Origin: Paracidovorax wautersii
Lineage (GTDB): Bacteria > Pseudomonadota > Gammaproteobacteria > Burkholderiales > Burkholderiaceae_C
Direction: 5' to 3'
DNA: 64,000 bases
Assembly (NCBI RefSeq): GCF_031453675.1
Contig: NZ_JAVIZX010000001.1
Coordinates: forward strand, 3,866,001 to 3,930,000
This document shows, one piece after another, positions 55,211 through 63,501 of this stretch (its first letter is position 1; every line of letters begins with the position of its first letter). Under the pieces are notes generated by a model. That model did no database searches and had not been told where the DNA came from. It worked only from the letters and a program-made list of their open reading frames with translations. The position numbers were made by a program, and so were the translations under genes.

Positions 55211-56746
55211 TCAAGCCAAGGGGCGGATGGCCATGTACTGCTGGCGCCAGGCCTCGAACGGCAGGGAGTCGGCCGCTTCGATGGCCTTCTGATCGGCCAG
55301 CGATTGCTCAGCCAAGGCCGCGAACTGACGCTGCTGGGCATCGCTCCAGGGCAGCGCCAGAAGATCGTCCCGGGCGACCTCGGCCCGGTGCAGCGCGAAC
55401 GCGGTGAAGCTGTCGGCGTGGCGGCCCTGCAGTTCGGCCAGCACGCGGGCCGACGGCGTCTGCTCGGGCGCAGCCACGAGCGCCCTCGCCTGCTCCAGTG
55501 CGGCTGCATGGGCGTCGCCGCCCTGGGCCTTGTCCAGCGCGGCGGCCAGGGGCACGCATTCGGCCAGCACCTCGGCCGCCCAGTCGGCCAGGACAATGCT
55601 CTCGCCCCCCCGCTGCAGGCGCAGCCCAGGCTCGCGGCCGCGCTCGGCGGCCAGGTGCTGGTTGCGCTTGAGCTCGGCAATCTCCTGCGGCGTGTCCAGA
55701 GGGCTGTCCGACAGCAGGCAGTGCAGCAGGAAGACGTCGAGGAGGCGCATCGTCTGCGCGGTGATGCCGACGGAAGCGAAAGGGTCGAGGTCCATGAGAC
55801 GCACCTCCACGTACTCCACGCCGCGCTCGTGCAGGGCGTCGAGCGGGCGCTCTCCGCTGCGCACCGTGCGCTTGGGGCGGATGGTGCCGTAGAACTCGTT
55901 CTCGATCTGCAGCAGGCTGGTGCCCAGCTGGTTGTATTCGCCGCCCGGATTGAGCACGCCGACGGCTTCGTAGGCCGGGTACGGCCGCGTCAGCGCCTCG
56001 TACAGCGAGCGCGCGTAGCCTTCCAGCCCGTTGTAGCTCACGGCCAGCGTCGCCTGCGCATCGCTCTGGTAGCCCAGGCGCCCCATGCGCAGCGAGGTGG
56101 CGTGCGGCAGGTACAGCGCATGCTGGCCGGTGCCGAGCGGCTGCAGCGCATGCTCGCGGCCGGCCACGAAACAGGGGCACAGCGCCGGCGAGGCACCAAA
56201 CAGATACAGCAGCACGAAGGCCTGCCGGCGGAAATTGCGGATCAGCGCGAAGTACTCCTCGCTCGTCACGCCGGGCAGCGACCAGTTGTAGTGCACGCCC
56301 GAGATCGTCTGCATGCGCCGCCCGTAGCGGTGGCCCAGCCCCATGCGGTACACGCTCTTGGCCCGGCCCACGTTGGATGCGCCGTAGCGCGCCAGCGGAA
56401 TGGTCTCGTCGGTGGGCAGTCCGCAGGGCATGCTGGACACCCAGAGCATCTCGCCCCCGGGCTGTTGCTGCTGGAGCACGCGGTAGACGAACTGGTGCGT
56501 GGCGGTGAGCTCGTCCAGGCTGGCCTGCACGCTCCGGTGGGCTCCGGTGATCAGCTCGATCTGCGATTCCGAATAGTCGGTGGTGATATGGGGATGCGTC
56601 AGCGCGGACCCCAGGGCCGGCGGATGCGGCGTGAGCGCAAGCCCGCCGCCAGGCAGCACGCGCAGGCCTTCCTTTTCGATGCCGCGGCGGATGCCGGCCA
56701 GGCGCTCGGGGGGCTGCGCTTGGATGCGCTCGTGCAGTTTGCTCAT
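55211..56746 (-). CDS. gshA: Glutamate-cysteine ligase GshA
   Basis: 511 residues, E. coli type (class I). Joins glutamate and cysteine to gamma-glutamylcysteine, first step of glutathione synthesis and a possible sulfur donor for EgtB. Marks: 'GIRRGIEKEGLRV', 'ITTDYSESQIELIT', 'LWVSSMPCGLP', 'MQTISGVHYNWSLP', 'NEFYGTIRPKRTVRSGERPLDALHERGVEYVEVRLMDLDPF'. ATG 56746. No gshB in the window. Single gene here. Confidence 0.95.
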   Translation of the reverse strand: MSKLHERIQAQPPERLAGIRRGIEKEGLRVLPGGGLALTPHPPALGSALTHPHITTDYSESQIELITGAHRSVQASLDELTATHQFVYRVLQQQQPGGEMLWVSSMPCGLPTDETIPLARYGASNVGRAKSVYRMGLGHRYGRRMQTISGVHYNWSLPGVTSEEYFALIRNFRRQAFVLLYLFGASPALCPCFVAGREHALQPLGTGQHALYLPHATSLRMGRLGYQSDAQATLAVSYNGLEGYARSLYEALTRPYPAYEAVGVLNPGGEYNQLGTSLLQIENEFYGTIRPKRTVRSGERPLDALHERGVEYVEVRLMDLDPFASVGITAQTMRLLDVFLLHCLLSDSPLDTPQEIAELKRNQHLAAERGREPGLRLQRGGESIVLADWAAEVLAECVPLAAALDKAQGGDAHAAALEQARALVAAPEQTPSARVLAELQGRHADSFTAFALHRAEVARDDLLALPWSDAQQRQFAALAEQSLADQKAIEAADSLPFEAWRQQYMAIRPLA

Positions 56747-56875
56747 GTGTTTATTGCCGATCCATCTCTTGTGGGGCCGGAACTTAGCACGCCGGGCGCC
56801 CGGCTGCCCGGCGCCCCGTCAAGCGCTGGCCGGATCACAGGGCACTTTGGCCGTCCGCGCGCCTGCCCGTGCCGT

Positions 56876-57799
56876 TTACGGTATAGCGCGCGGCGTGCGG
56901 GCAGCGAGCGCCTTGCCCACCTCGTTCGTGCCCTGCGCCGCTCCGCTGGCCGGCACCGTATCGCCCGCGCGGTCCACCACCTCGCCCAGGCGGGCGGCCA
57001 GTTGCTCGGGGGCGTCGTCGCCCGCGCCGATGTGCACCCCCTGCGTCAGCGTGATGTGCGCGGCTTCGAAGGTGCCCGCCCCGGCGCACAGGATGGTGCG
57101 CGTCGGCGCGGTCTCGTGCGCCAGCACCAGCATCGCGGGCACCACCGCTTCGGGTTTGAGAGCAGCCAGCACGTCCTCGGGCATGAGGCCTTCCGTCATG
57201 CGCGTGGCGGCCGTGGGTGCGAGGGCGTTCACGTGGATGCCGTGCTTGGCGCCTTCGATGGCCAGCGTCTGCATCAGGCCCACCTGCGCCAGCTTGGCCG
57301 CGCCGTAGTTGGCCTGGCCGAAGTTGCCGTACAGGCCTGTCGACGAGGTCGTCATGACGATGCGGCCGTACTTCTGCTCCACCATGCGGGCCCACACCGC
57401 CTTGCAGCAGTGCGCGGCGCCCATCAGGTGCACGTCCACGACCAGCCGGAAGTCGTCCATGTCCATCTTGGCGAACGACTTGTCGCGCAGGATGCCGGCG
57501 TTGTTCACCAGGATGTCCACGCGGCCCCAGGCATCGACGGCCTGCGCCACCATCGCCTGCACGGCGGTGAAGTCGGTGACCGACGCGCCGTTGGCCAGCG
57601 CCTGCCCACCGGCCGCGCGGATCTCATCCACCACGGCCTGCGCGGCGGACACCGAGCCACCGCTGCCGTCAACCGTGCCGCCCAGATCGTTCACGAGCAC
57701 CTTCGCGCCGCGGGCCGCGAGCGCCAGTGCATGCTGGCGGCCCAGCCCGCCACCGGCGCCGGTCACGATGGCCACGCGGCCTTGGAAGTCGAGGGACAT
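56876..57799 (-). CDS. Short-chain dehydrogenase/reductase (3-hydroxyacyl-CoA type)
   Basis: 307 residues. Classical SDR pattern: nucleotide site 'VAIVTGAGGGLGRQHALALAARGAKVLVNDLGG', 'VDILVNNAGILRDKSF', active-site Ser and 'YGAAK' Tyr/Lys in 'TSSTGLYGNFGQANYGAAKLAQVGL'. 'VNDLGG' and 'NFGQANYGAAK' resemble the dehydrogenase part of multifunctional enzyme type 2 (HSD17B4), so a 3-hydroxyacyl-CoA substrate is likely. The C-terminal 70 residues extend beyond the SDR core. ATG 57799; the frame open to 58279 runs into the opposite gene and is rejected. Confidence 0.85.
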   Translation of the reverse strand: MSLDFQGRVAIVTGAGGGLGRQHALALAARGAKVLVNDLGGTVDGSGGSVSAAQAVVDEIRAAGGQALANGASVTDFTAVQAMVAQAVDAWGRVDILVNNAGILRDKSFAKMDMDDFRLVVDVHLMGAAHCCKAVWARMVEQKYGRIVMTTSSTGLYGNFGQANYGAAKLAQVGLMQTLAIEGAKHGIHVNALAPTAATRMTEGLMPEDVLAALKPEAVVPAMLVLAHETAPTRTILCAGAGTFEAAHITLTQGVHIGAGDDAPEQLAARLGEVVDRAGDTVPASGAAQGTNEVGKALAARTPRAIP

Positions 57800-58045
57800 G
57801 TCTTGGATCTCCTGGGTTGTGATTTGTGATGTAAGTGGAGGCGGTGTACCGGCCCGCAGTGGCTGCGCGGCCCGCCGTGCCACTCCGCGCGCCACTGTAC
57901 GGCAGCCGCAGGGTGTCGCGCAGCATCCTGCGCGACGCACGGCCGGCGCGGCCCCCGCCACACAGGTCACGCCTGCGCCACCCACACCGGGCATGATGGG
58001 CGGCGGCATCCATCCCCCCTCCTCACCTCCCAGAAAGGAGTTCCC

Positions 58046-58327
58046 ATGAAAGCCACCTGGAACGGCGCTACCCTGGCCGAGAGCGACGACACCGTGCTCG
58101 TTGAAGGCAACCATTACTTTCCTGAGGCTTCGCTGCGGCGCGAGCACTTCACGTTCAGCAACCACAAGACCTCCTGCGCCTGGAAGGGCCAGGCCACCTA
58201 CCTGTCGCTGCTGGTCAACGGCGAGCTGAACGCGGACGCCGCCTGGACCTACGCGGACCCCAAGCCCGACGCCGAGCACATCCGCGGCCGCGTGGCCTTC
58301 TGGAAAGGCGTCAAGGTCGAGGAGTGA
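58046..58327 (+). CDS. DUF427 domain protein
   Basis: 93 residues. 'KATWNGATLAESDDTVLVEGNHYFP', 'SNHKTSCAWKGQATYLSLLVNG', 'AAWTYADPKPDAEHIRGRVAFWKGVKV' are the DUF427 signatures (the 'TxCPWKG'-like and 'AAWxYxxP' motifs). Small cytoplasmic protein of unknown function. Strong AAAGGAG before ATG 58046. Divergent from the SDR gene. Three DnaA-box repeats follow. Confidence 0.9.
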   Translation: MKATWNGATLAESDDTVLVEGNHYFPEASLRREHFTFSNHKTSCAWKGQATYLSLLVNGELNADAAWTYADPKPDAEHIRGRVAFWKGVKVEE

Positions 58328-58341
58328 ACGGCGGCGGCGCA

Positions 58342-58425
58342 GTTATGCCCGCATCCGCTGGACAATCGTGTGGATAACCCTGAACAACCGCTGTATGACC
58401 ACGGCAAGTCGTTGATTTGCAAGGC
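58342..58425 (+). repeat. DnaA-box repeat, unit 1
   Basis: 84 bases: 'gttatgcccgc..' , 'cgctggacaatcg', DnaA box TGTGGATAA at 58369-58377 (27 bases into the unit), 'acaaccgctgtatg', 'aagtcgttgatttgcaaggc'. Confidence 0.85.
58369..58377 (-). promoter_or_regulatory. DnaA box (TTATCCACA) in repeat unit 1
   Basis: Perfect match to the consensus TTATCCACA on the minus strand. Confidence 0.6.
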
Positions 58426-58557
58426 CCATCGTCGTATTGCCTCCTTTTTAGGCAAGCGGGCATGGGGCAAACAGCCACCCTTGCGCGCATGGAACCGGGC
58501 GCCACCGAACGCGGCGCCAAAGCCTCACCGAGGCATCCATGGTGCGGCGAGGCCTCG

Positions 58558-58640
58558 GTTATCCCTGCGATCGCTGGACAATCGTGTGGATAACTGAGGA
58601 CAAGCGCTGTATGGGGATTCCAAGTCCTTGATTTGCAAGG
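58558..58640 (+). repeat. DnaA-box repeat, unit 2
   Basis: 83 bases beginning 'gttatccctgcgatcgctgg', with box TGTGGATAA at 58585-58593 and 'tccttgatttgcaagg' at the end. Followed by a hairpin-like segment with a T7 run (58659-58665). Confidence 0.85.
58585..58593 (-). promoter_or_regulatory. DnaA box (TTATCCACA) in repeat unit 2
   Basis: Perfect match to TTATCCACA on the minus strand, 27 bases into the unit as in the other two. Confidence 0.6.
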
Positions 58641-58692
58641 GATCCGGTCATGCTGCTGTTTTTTTAAGCACCCTGGCCCGCGCCGGGCCTTG

Positions 58693-58775
58693 GTTATCCC
58701 TGCCGGCGCTGGACAATCATGTGGATAAGTTTTGACAACCGCTGTATGGCGGCCGCAAGCCCTTGATTCATAAGG
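58693..58775 (+). repeat. DnaA-box repeat, unit 3
   Basis: 83 bases beginning 'gttatccctgccggcgctgg', with box TGTGGATAA at 58720-58728 and 'cccttgattcataaggc' at the end. Confidence 0.85.
58720..58728 (-). promoter_or_regulatory. DnaA box (TTATCCACA) in repeat unit 3
   Basis: Perfect match to TTATCCACA on the minus strand. Confidence 0.6.
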
Positions 58776-58840
58776 CAAGCCGCTGGAGTGCTGAAAAATG
58801 AGGCAGACGAGCGGGCAGCGCCTGCACGGCCAGCCGATCG

Positions 58841-58903
58841 ATCAAATGCTATACTATTTATAGCTTTATGCGCTTATCCCATAAGCGCCAGAGCCACAAA
58901 ACA
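58841..58903. repeat. Dispersed palindromic repeat, copy 11
   Basis: 'atcaaatgctatactatttatagctttatGCGCTTatcccataAGCGCcagagccacaaaac', ending 22 bases before the ferredoxin start. It may be the leader of that gene. Confidence 0.87.
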
Positions 58904-58925
58904 CCCTCAACACCTCGCACTGTCC

Positions 58926-59222
58926 ATGGCCGACGCTCCCCTGCCCCCTTTCTTCATCGCCCGCGTGGGCGACGACGGCACCCAATGCGATGCCTGGCCC
59001 GAGCAGCCGCTGCTGCATTCGCTGGAGCAAGGCGGCATCGACTGGCCCAGTTCGTGCCGCAACGGCACCTGCCGCACCTGCATCGGCGTGCTGGCCCATG
59101 GCAGCGTGCGCTACGAGATCGAATGGCCCGGCCTCTCCGCCGAGGAAAAGGCCGAGGGCTGCATCCTGCCCTGCGTGGCCTACCCGACCAGCGACCTGCA
59201 GCTTGAAGCGCCCGGCATTTGA
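58926..59222 (+). CDS. 2Fe-2S ferredoxin, plant type
   Basis: 98 residues. 'IDWPSSCRNGTCRTCIGVLAHGSVRYEIEWPGLSAEEKAEGCILPCVAYPTSDLQLEAP' contains the CX4CX2C motif ('CRNGTCRTC') and the distal Cys in 'CILPCVAYP'. Small electron carrier, partner unknown; not adjacent to a dioxygenase or P450. ATG 58926 rather than the upstream in-frame start at 58788, whose extension would be read from repeat copy 11. Confidence 0.9.
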   Translation: MADAPLPPFFIARVGDDGTQCDAWPEQPLLHSLEQGGIDWPSSCRNGTCRTCIGVLAHGSVRYEIEWPGLSAEEKAEGCILPCVAYPTSDLQLEAPGI

Positions 59223-59570
59223 CGTTGTCCAAGCCGGGGCGCCCTGCGCTTAGGGCGGCGCTGAACAAGTCACCGCGAAGCGGCGCGCCCTGCCGGGGGA
59301 TGTGGCTGCAAGGCGCGAACCAAGGCACCAGCCGCCGCGATGGCGGGGGTTGGCAACGTGGCAGACCGCCCCCAGCAGAGATGCGCAGCGCGAGAGGAGT
59401 TTGTTCAGCGTTGCCTTAGAATCGCCCGCTGGGAGCGCAGCGCTCCCGCACCGTGCGGCCCCGCCGCATCGCCTGTTCTTTGGGAGCGGCTCCGCCAGCA
59501 GGAGCCCGCCGCCGCCTCCGGAGACACGCGTTGCGCCCGGCCCGGCGGCCCACCCGAAAGCCCCAGCCCC
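59223..59570. other. Intergenic region ahead of ribB with an inverted-repeat element
   Basis: 348 bases. Holds an element bounded by perfect 10-base inverted repeats (59259-59268 and 59401-59410), then a GGGAGCG / CGCTCCC hairpin (59431-59448). I looked for an FMN riboswitch (RFN element), common ahead of rib genes, and found none of its conserved blocks. Confidence 0.6.
59259..59410. repeat. 152-bp element with terminal inverted repeats
   Basis: CGCTGAACAA at 59259-59268 is the exact reverse complement of TTGTTCAGCG at 59401-59410; just outside, GGC and GCC also pair, interrupted by two mismatches. No open frame of note inside. MITE-like or a folded leader RNA. Confidence 0.5.
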
Positions 59571-60692
59571 ATGAACTCCCCCCTCAGTCCCGCCCCCATC
59601 TCGCCGGTCGAAGACATCGTGGCCGAGATGCGCGCCGGGCGCATCGTCATCCTGGTGGATGAGGAAGACCGTGAGAACGAAGGCGACCTCGTGCTCGCCT
59701 CCGACCACGTCACGCCCGAAGCCATCAACTTCATGGCCCGCTTCGGCCGCGGCCTGATCTGCCTGACCCTCACCCGCGAGCGCTGCGAACTGCTCAAGCT
59801 GCCGCCCATGGTGGCGCGCAACGGCACCAAGATGGGCACGGCGTTCACCGCCTCCATCGAAGCCGCGACGGGCGTGACCACCGGCATCTCGGCCGCCGAC
59901 CGCGCGCGCACCGTTCAGGCCGCCGTCGCCCCGAATGCCGTGGCGGCCGACCTGGTGCAGCCCGGCCACATCTTCCCGCTGCAGGCCGTGGACGGCGGCG
60001 TGCTCATGCGCGCCGGCCACACCGAAGCCGGTTGCGACTTGGCCGCCATGGCCGGCTGCAGCCCGTCCTCCGTGATCTGCGAGGTGATGAAGGACGACGG
60101 CACCATGGCCCGCCTGCCCGACCTGCAGGTCTTCGCGGCCGAGCACGGCCTCAAGATCGGCACCATCGCCGACCTCATCGAATACCGCAGCCGCCACGAA
60201 TCGCTGGTGCAGAAGGTCGGCACGCGCCAGCTGCCCACCGCCTTCGGCGAATTCACCGCGCACGCCTTCCGCGACGAGCCCAGCCAGGCCGTGCACCTGG
60301 CGCTCGTCAAGGGCGAGTGGGGTCCGGACGACAGCGTGCCCGTGCGCGTGCATGAGCCGCTGTCCGTGCTGGACGCGCTGGAAGTGAACCGCGCCATGCA
60401 CTCGTGGGGCCTGGATACCAGCCTGCAGTACATCGCCAGCCAGGGGCGCGGCGTGGCCGTGCTGCTGAACTGCGGCGAGACGGCCGAGCAGCTGCTCGAA
60501 CAGTTCGAGGGCAAGGCCCGCTCCGCGCACGCGCCCGAGCGAGGCCGCATGGACCTGCGCACCTATGGCGTGGGCGCGCAGATCCTGCGCGAATGCGGCG
60601 TGGCCAAGATGCAGCTCATGGGCCAGCCGCGGCGCATGCCCAGCATGGCCGGCTACGGCCTCGAAATCACCGGATACATCCCCAAGGCCTGA
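59571..60692 (+). CDS. ribB: 3,4-dihydroxy-2-butanone 4-phosphate synthase with RibA-like C-terminus (RibBX)
   Basis: 373 residues. RibB part (about 1-205): '[25 protein letters not shown]' (acidic metal/substrate loop), 'RGLICLTL', 'TGISAADRA', '[21 protein letters not shown]' and '[13 protein letters not shown]' are complete. It makes the four-carbon unit of riboflavin. The C-terminal part aligns in place with GTP cyclohydrolase II but lacks the three zinc cysteines: where RibA has the CX10CXC pattern, this has '[20 protein letters not shown]'. So it is likely the RibBX hybrid class, without cyclohydrolase activity; a separate ribA is expected elsewhere. ATG 59571; ribH follows after 69 bases. 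Confidence 0.92.
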   Translation: MNSPLSPAPISPVEDIVAEMRAGRIVILVDEEDRENEGDLVLASDHVTPEAINFMARFGRGLICLTLTRERCELLKLPPMVARNGTKMGTAFTASIEAATGVTTGISAADRARTVQAAVAPNAVAADLVQPGHIFPLQAVDGGVLMRAGHTEAGCDLAAMAGCSPSSVICEVMKDDGTMARLPDLQVFAAEHGLKIGTIADLIEYRSRHESLVQKVGTRQLPTAFGEFTAHAFRDEPSQAVHLALVKGEWGPDDSVPVRVHEPLSVLDALEVNRAMHSWGLDTSLQYIASQGRGVAVLLNCGETAEQLLEQFEGKARSAHAPERGRMDLRTYGVGAQILRECGVAKMQLMGQPRRMPSMAGYGLEITGYIPKA

Positions 60693-60761
60693 CCGCCGGC
60701 GCACACGCGAACCGGCGCCTCCCGGCACGAGGGGCACGCAACGACAAGAAGGAACAGCACC

Positions 60762-61226
60762 ATGTTTGGCGCAGACAAAGGAACGGCGAACAAGCTCGAT
60801 GGCAAGAAGCTGCACATCGGCATCGTCCAGGCCCGCTTCAACGAAAGCATCACCAACACGCTGGCAGCAGCCTGCCGCGCGGAACTGATCGCGCTCGGCG
60901 TGCAGGAAAAGCACATCCACCACGTGCTGGTGCCCGGCGCACTCGAAGTGCCCGTGGCCCTGCAGGCCATGGCCGAGCGTGACGAATACGACGCGCTCAT
61001 CGCCCTGGGCTGCATCATCCGTGGCGAGACCTACCACTTCGAGCTGGTGGCCAACGAATCCGGCGCCGGCGTGACGCGCCTGGCACTCGACTACCAGATC
61101 CCCATCGCCAACGCGATCATCACCACCGAGAACATGGAGCAAGCCATCGCCCGCCAGACTGAAAAGGGCGCGGACGCTGCCCGCGTGGCCGTGGAAATGG
61201 CCCATCTGCTGGAGGAACTGGCGTGA
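60762..61226 (+). CDS. ribH: 6,7-dimethyl-8-ribityllumazine synthase
   Basis: 154 residues. Joins the RibB product with the pyrimidine intermediate to make lumazine, the direct riboflavin precursor. Marks: '[22 protein letters not shown]', '[17 protein letters not shown]', '[47 protein letters not shown]'. AAGGAACAG upstream of ATG 60762. The stop overlaps nusB (GTGA). Confidence 0.96.
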   Translation: MFGADKGTANKLDGKKLHIGIVQARFNESITNTLAAACRAELIALGVQEKHIHHVLVPGALEVPVALQAMAERDEYDALIALGCIIRGETYHFELVANESGAGVTRLALDYQIPIANAIITTENMEQAIARQTEKGADAARVAVEMAHLLEELA

Positions 61227-61765
61227 GCGATTCGACCCCCGGCGCCAAGCGCCCGCCGCGCCAGTCACGCACCGGCGTCACCAGCACCGGCGCCCGCAAG
61301 GCCGGCTCCAAGTCCACACGCAGCCGGGCCCGCGAATTCGCCCTGCAGGCGCTGTACCAGCATCTGGTGGCCCGCAACGAGGCCACGGCGATCGACACCT
61401 TCACACGTGACCTGGCGGGCTTCCACAAGGCCGACTCCGCCCACTACGACGCGTTGCTGCACGGCTGCATCAACACCGCCGAAGCGCTGGACGCGCTGAT
61501 CGCACCGAAGCTGGACCGCAAGATGGCCGAGATCTCGCCCATCGAGCACGCCGCCATGTGGATCGGCGTGTACGAGTTCCAGCACTGCCTGGACGTGCCC
61601 TGGCGCGTGGTGATCAACGAATGCATCGAGCTGGCCAAGGAATTCGGCGGCACGGACGGCCACAAGTACGTTAACGGCGTGCTCAACGGCCTGGCGCCCC
61701 AACTGCGTGCGGCGGAAGTCGCGGCAGACAAGAGCCAGGCAGCACCCGCCGCGCCGGGAAACTGA
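61223..61765 (+). CDS. nusB: Transcription antitermination factor NusB
   Basis: 180 residues, longer than E. coli NusB (139), because of a basic N-terminal extension and an Ala/Pro tail. '[16 protein letters not shown]' and '[54 protein letters not shown]' are the family core. Binds boxA RNA with S10 in rRNA antitermination. GTG start overlapping the ribH stop, with GGAGGA upstream; ribH-nusB coupling is widespread. Confidence 0.93.
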   Translation: MSDSTPGAKRPPRQSRTGVTSTGARKAGSKSTRSRAREFALQALYQHLVARNEATAIDTFTRDLAGFHKADSAHYDALLHGCINTAEALDALIAPKLDRKMAEISPIEHAAMWIGVYEFQHCLDVPWRVVINECIELAKEFGGTDGHKYVNGVLNGLAPQLRAAEVAADKSQAAPAAPGN

Positions 61766-61874
61766 CGAGGGCCTGCTGCCGCATGCATCCCGTCGCAGGC
61801 AGCGTGCCTTCCGCCACTGTCTCGCCCCGCCCTCCCTGCATCGCCGGCGCTTCGCCCGCCGCAAACACCAGCCC

Positions 61875-63059
61875 ATGAAGTTCTCCACACGCGCCGAGCG
61901 CATCGAACCGTTCTATGTGATGGAGGTGGCCAAGGCCGCCCAGGCCCTGGCGCGCAACGTGGCCGGCACGCGCGACCCGATGATCTTCCTGAACATCGGC
62001 GAGCCCGACTTCACCGCGCCCCCGCTGGTACAGGAAGCCGCCGACCGCGCCGTGCGCGCCGGCGCCACGCAGTACACCAACGCCCTGGGCCTGGAGGCCC
62101 TGCGCGAGCGCATCAGCGGCTGGTACGCACAGCGCTTCGGCGTCGACGTGCCGGCGCGGCGCATCGTGGTCACGGCCGGGGCCTCGGCGGCGCTGCAGCT
62201 GGCCTGTCTGGCACTGATCGAGTCCGGCGACGAGATCCTCATGCCCGACCCGAGCTACCCCTGCAACCGCCACTTCGTGAGCGCTGCGGAAGGCCGGGCG
62301 GTGCTGATCCCGACCACCGCCGAGGAGCGCTTCCAGCTCAGCGCCACCAAGGTCGAGGCGGCATGGGGCGCCAGGACACGCGGGGTGCTGTTGGCGTCGC
62401 CCTCCAACCCCACGGGCACGTCCATCGCCCCCGAGGAACTGCGCCGCATCCACGGCGTGGTGCAGGCGCGCGGCGGCATCACGCTGGTTGACGAGATCTA
62501 CCTGGGCCTGTCCTACGAAGACGCGTTCAGCCAGACCGCCCTGGCCATCGACGAGAACGTCATCAGCATCAACAGCTTCAGCAAGTACTTCAACATGACG
62601 GGCTGGCGCCTGGGCTGGATGGTGGTGCCCGAGGCCATGGTTCCCGTGGTGGAGCGTCTGGCGCAGAACCTGTTCATCTGCGCCTCGACCATCGCGCAGC
62701 ACGCCGCGCTCGCCTGCTTCGAAGCCGAAAGCATCGCCGAGTTCGAACGCCGCCGCGCGGAGTTCAAGGCCCGCCGCGACTTCTTCATCCCTGCGCTGCA
62801 ATCGCTCGGCCTGACCGTGCCGGTGATGCCCGACGGGGCGTTCTACGCCTGGGCCGACTGCACGCAGGCCGCGCAGCGGCTGGGCGTGGAAGGCAGCTGG
62901 GACTTCGCCTTCGCGCTCATGCAGCGCGCCCACCTGGCGATCACGCCCGGCCGCGACTTCGGCACGGCAGACACGCAGCGCTTCGTGCGGTTTTCCACGG
63001 CCAACTCCATGGAGCAGCTGCAGGAAGCCGTGGCGCGGCTGCGCACGCACATCGGCTGA
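61875..63059 (+). CDS. Class I PLP aminotransferase (aspartate aminotransferase-like)
   Basis: 394 residues. 'IFLNIGEPDFTAPPLVQEAADRAVRAGATQYTNALGLEALRERISGWY', 'VTAGASAALQLACLALIESGDEILMPDPSYPCNRHF', 'ASPSNPTGTSI' (Asn for PLP), 'LVDEIYLGLSY', and PLP-lysine in 'INSFSKYFNMTGWRLGWMV'. The substrate is not clear; LL-DAP, aspartate, or other keto acids are possible. ATG 61875 is at the first conserved Met; the frame is open upstream over the nusB 3' end. Confidence 0.9.
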   Translation: MKFSTRAERIEPFYVMEVAKAAQALARNVAGTRDPMIFLNIGEPDFTAPPLVQEAADRAVRAGATQYTNALGLEALRERISGWYAQRFGVDVPARRIVVTAGASAALQLACLALIESGDEILMPDPSYPCNRHFVSAAEGRAVLIPTTAEERFQLSATKVEAAWGARTRGVLLASPSNPTGTSIAPEELRRIHGVVQARGGITLVDEIYLGLSYEDAFSQTALAIDENVISINSFSKYFNMTGWRLGWMVVPEAMVPVVERLAQNLFICASTIAQHAALACFEAESIAEFERRRAEFKARRDFFIPALQSLGLTVPVMPDGAFYAWADCTQAAQRLGVEGSWDFAFALMQRAHLAITPGRDFGTADTQRFVRFSTANSMEQLQEAVARLRTHIG

Positions 63060-63078
63060 AGGCGGGCACGGCAACACC

Positions 63079-63501
63079 ATGGCATTCCACTGGCCGGTAC
63101 GCATCTACTGGGAGGACACCGATGCCGGCGGCATCGTGTTCTACGCCAACTACCTCCGATTCTTCGAGCGCGCGCGCACCGAGTGGCTGCGCTCGCTGGG
63201 CGTGGGCCAGCAGTCCCTGCGGGAACTCACGGGCGGCATGTTTGTCGTAACCGACGCGCAGCTGCGCTACCACCGTCCGGCGCGCCTGGATGACACACTG
63301 ATTGTTACCGCCGACCTACAGGAAGCCGGTCGGGCTTCCATGACAATACGCCAGCAAGCGCTCCTGAAACCAGAGCAAATGACTGAATCTAGCCCTGTGC
63401 TGCTGTGCGAAGGCACGATCCGCATCGGATGGGTGGATGCCTCCACCCTGCGTCCCGCGCGCATTCCGGGCACCCTTCTGGAAACTCTCTCAAGACCATG
63501 A
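63079..63501 (+). CDS. ybgC: Acyl-CoA thioesterase YbgC (tol-pal system)
   Basis: 140 residues. Hot-dog fold, 'RIYWEDTDAGGIVFYANYLRFFERARTEWLRSLG' with the catalytic Asp and conserved Tyr of YbgC, 'FVVTDAQLRYHRPARLDDTLIV' and 'CEGTIRIGWVD'. First gene of the tol-pal operon in many proteobacteria. Stop overlaps the tolQ start (ATGA). Confidence 0.94.
   Translation: MAFHWPVRIYWEDTDAGGIVFYANYLRFFERARTEWLRSLGVGQQSLRELTGGMFVVTDAQLRYHRPARLDDTLIVTADLQEAGRASMTIRQQALLKPEQMTESSPVLLCEGTIRIGWVDASTLRPARIPGTLLETLSRP

Larger units (their letters stand above)
58328..58925. other. Repeat-rich intergenic region
   Basis: 598 bases with three copies of an 84-base repeat (58342, 58558, 58693), each with a perfect DnaA box, short hairpins between them, and repeat copy 11 (58841-58903). 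No gene is supported. Confidence 0.7.

Noticed and set aside
58342-58775. Short CRISPR-like array
   Set aside because: Only three units of 84 bases with unequal spacing and no cas genes; spacers would be 132 and 52 bases.
58342-58775. Chromosomal origin of replication
   Set aside because: Boxes are perfect, but no dnaA/dnaN/gyrB/parAB neighbours and no AT-rich unwinding segment is present.
59223-59570. FMN riboswitch ahead of ribB
   Set aside because: None of the conserved RFN blocks (such as the paired GGGG-start stem and the CCCGCGAGC segment) could be found.
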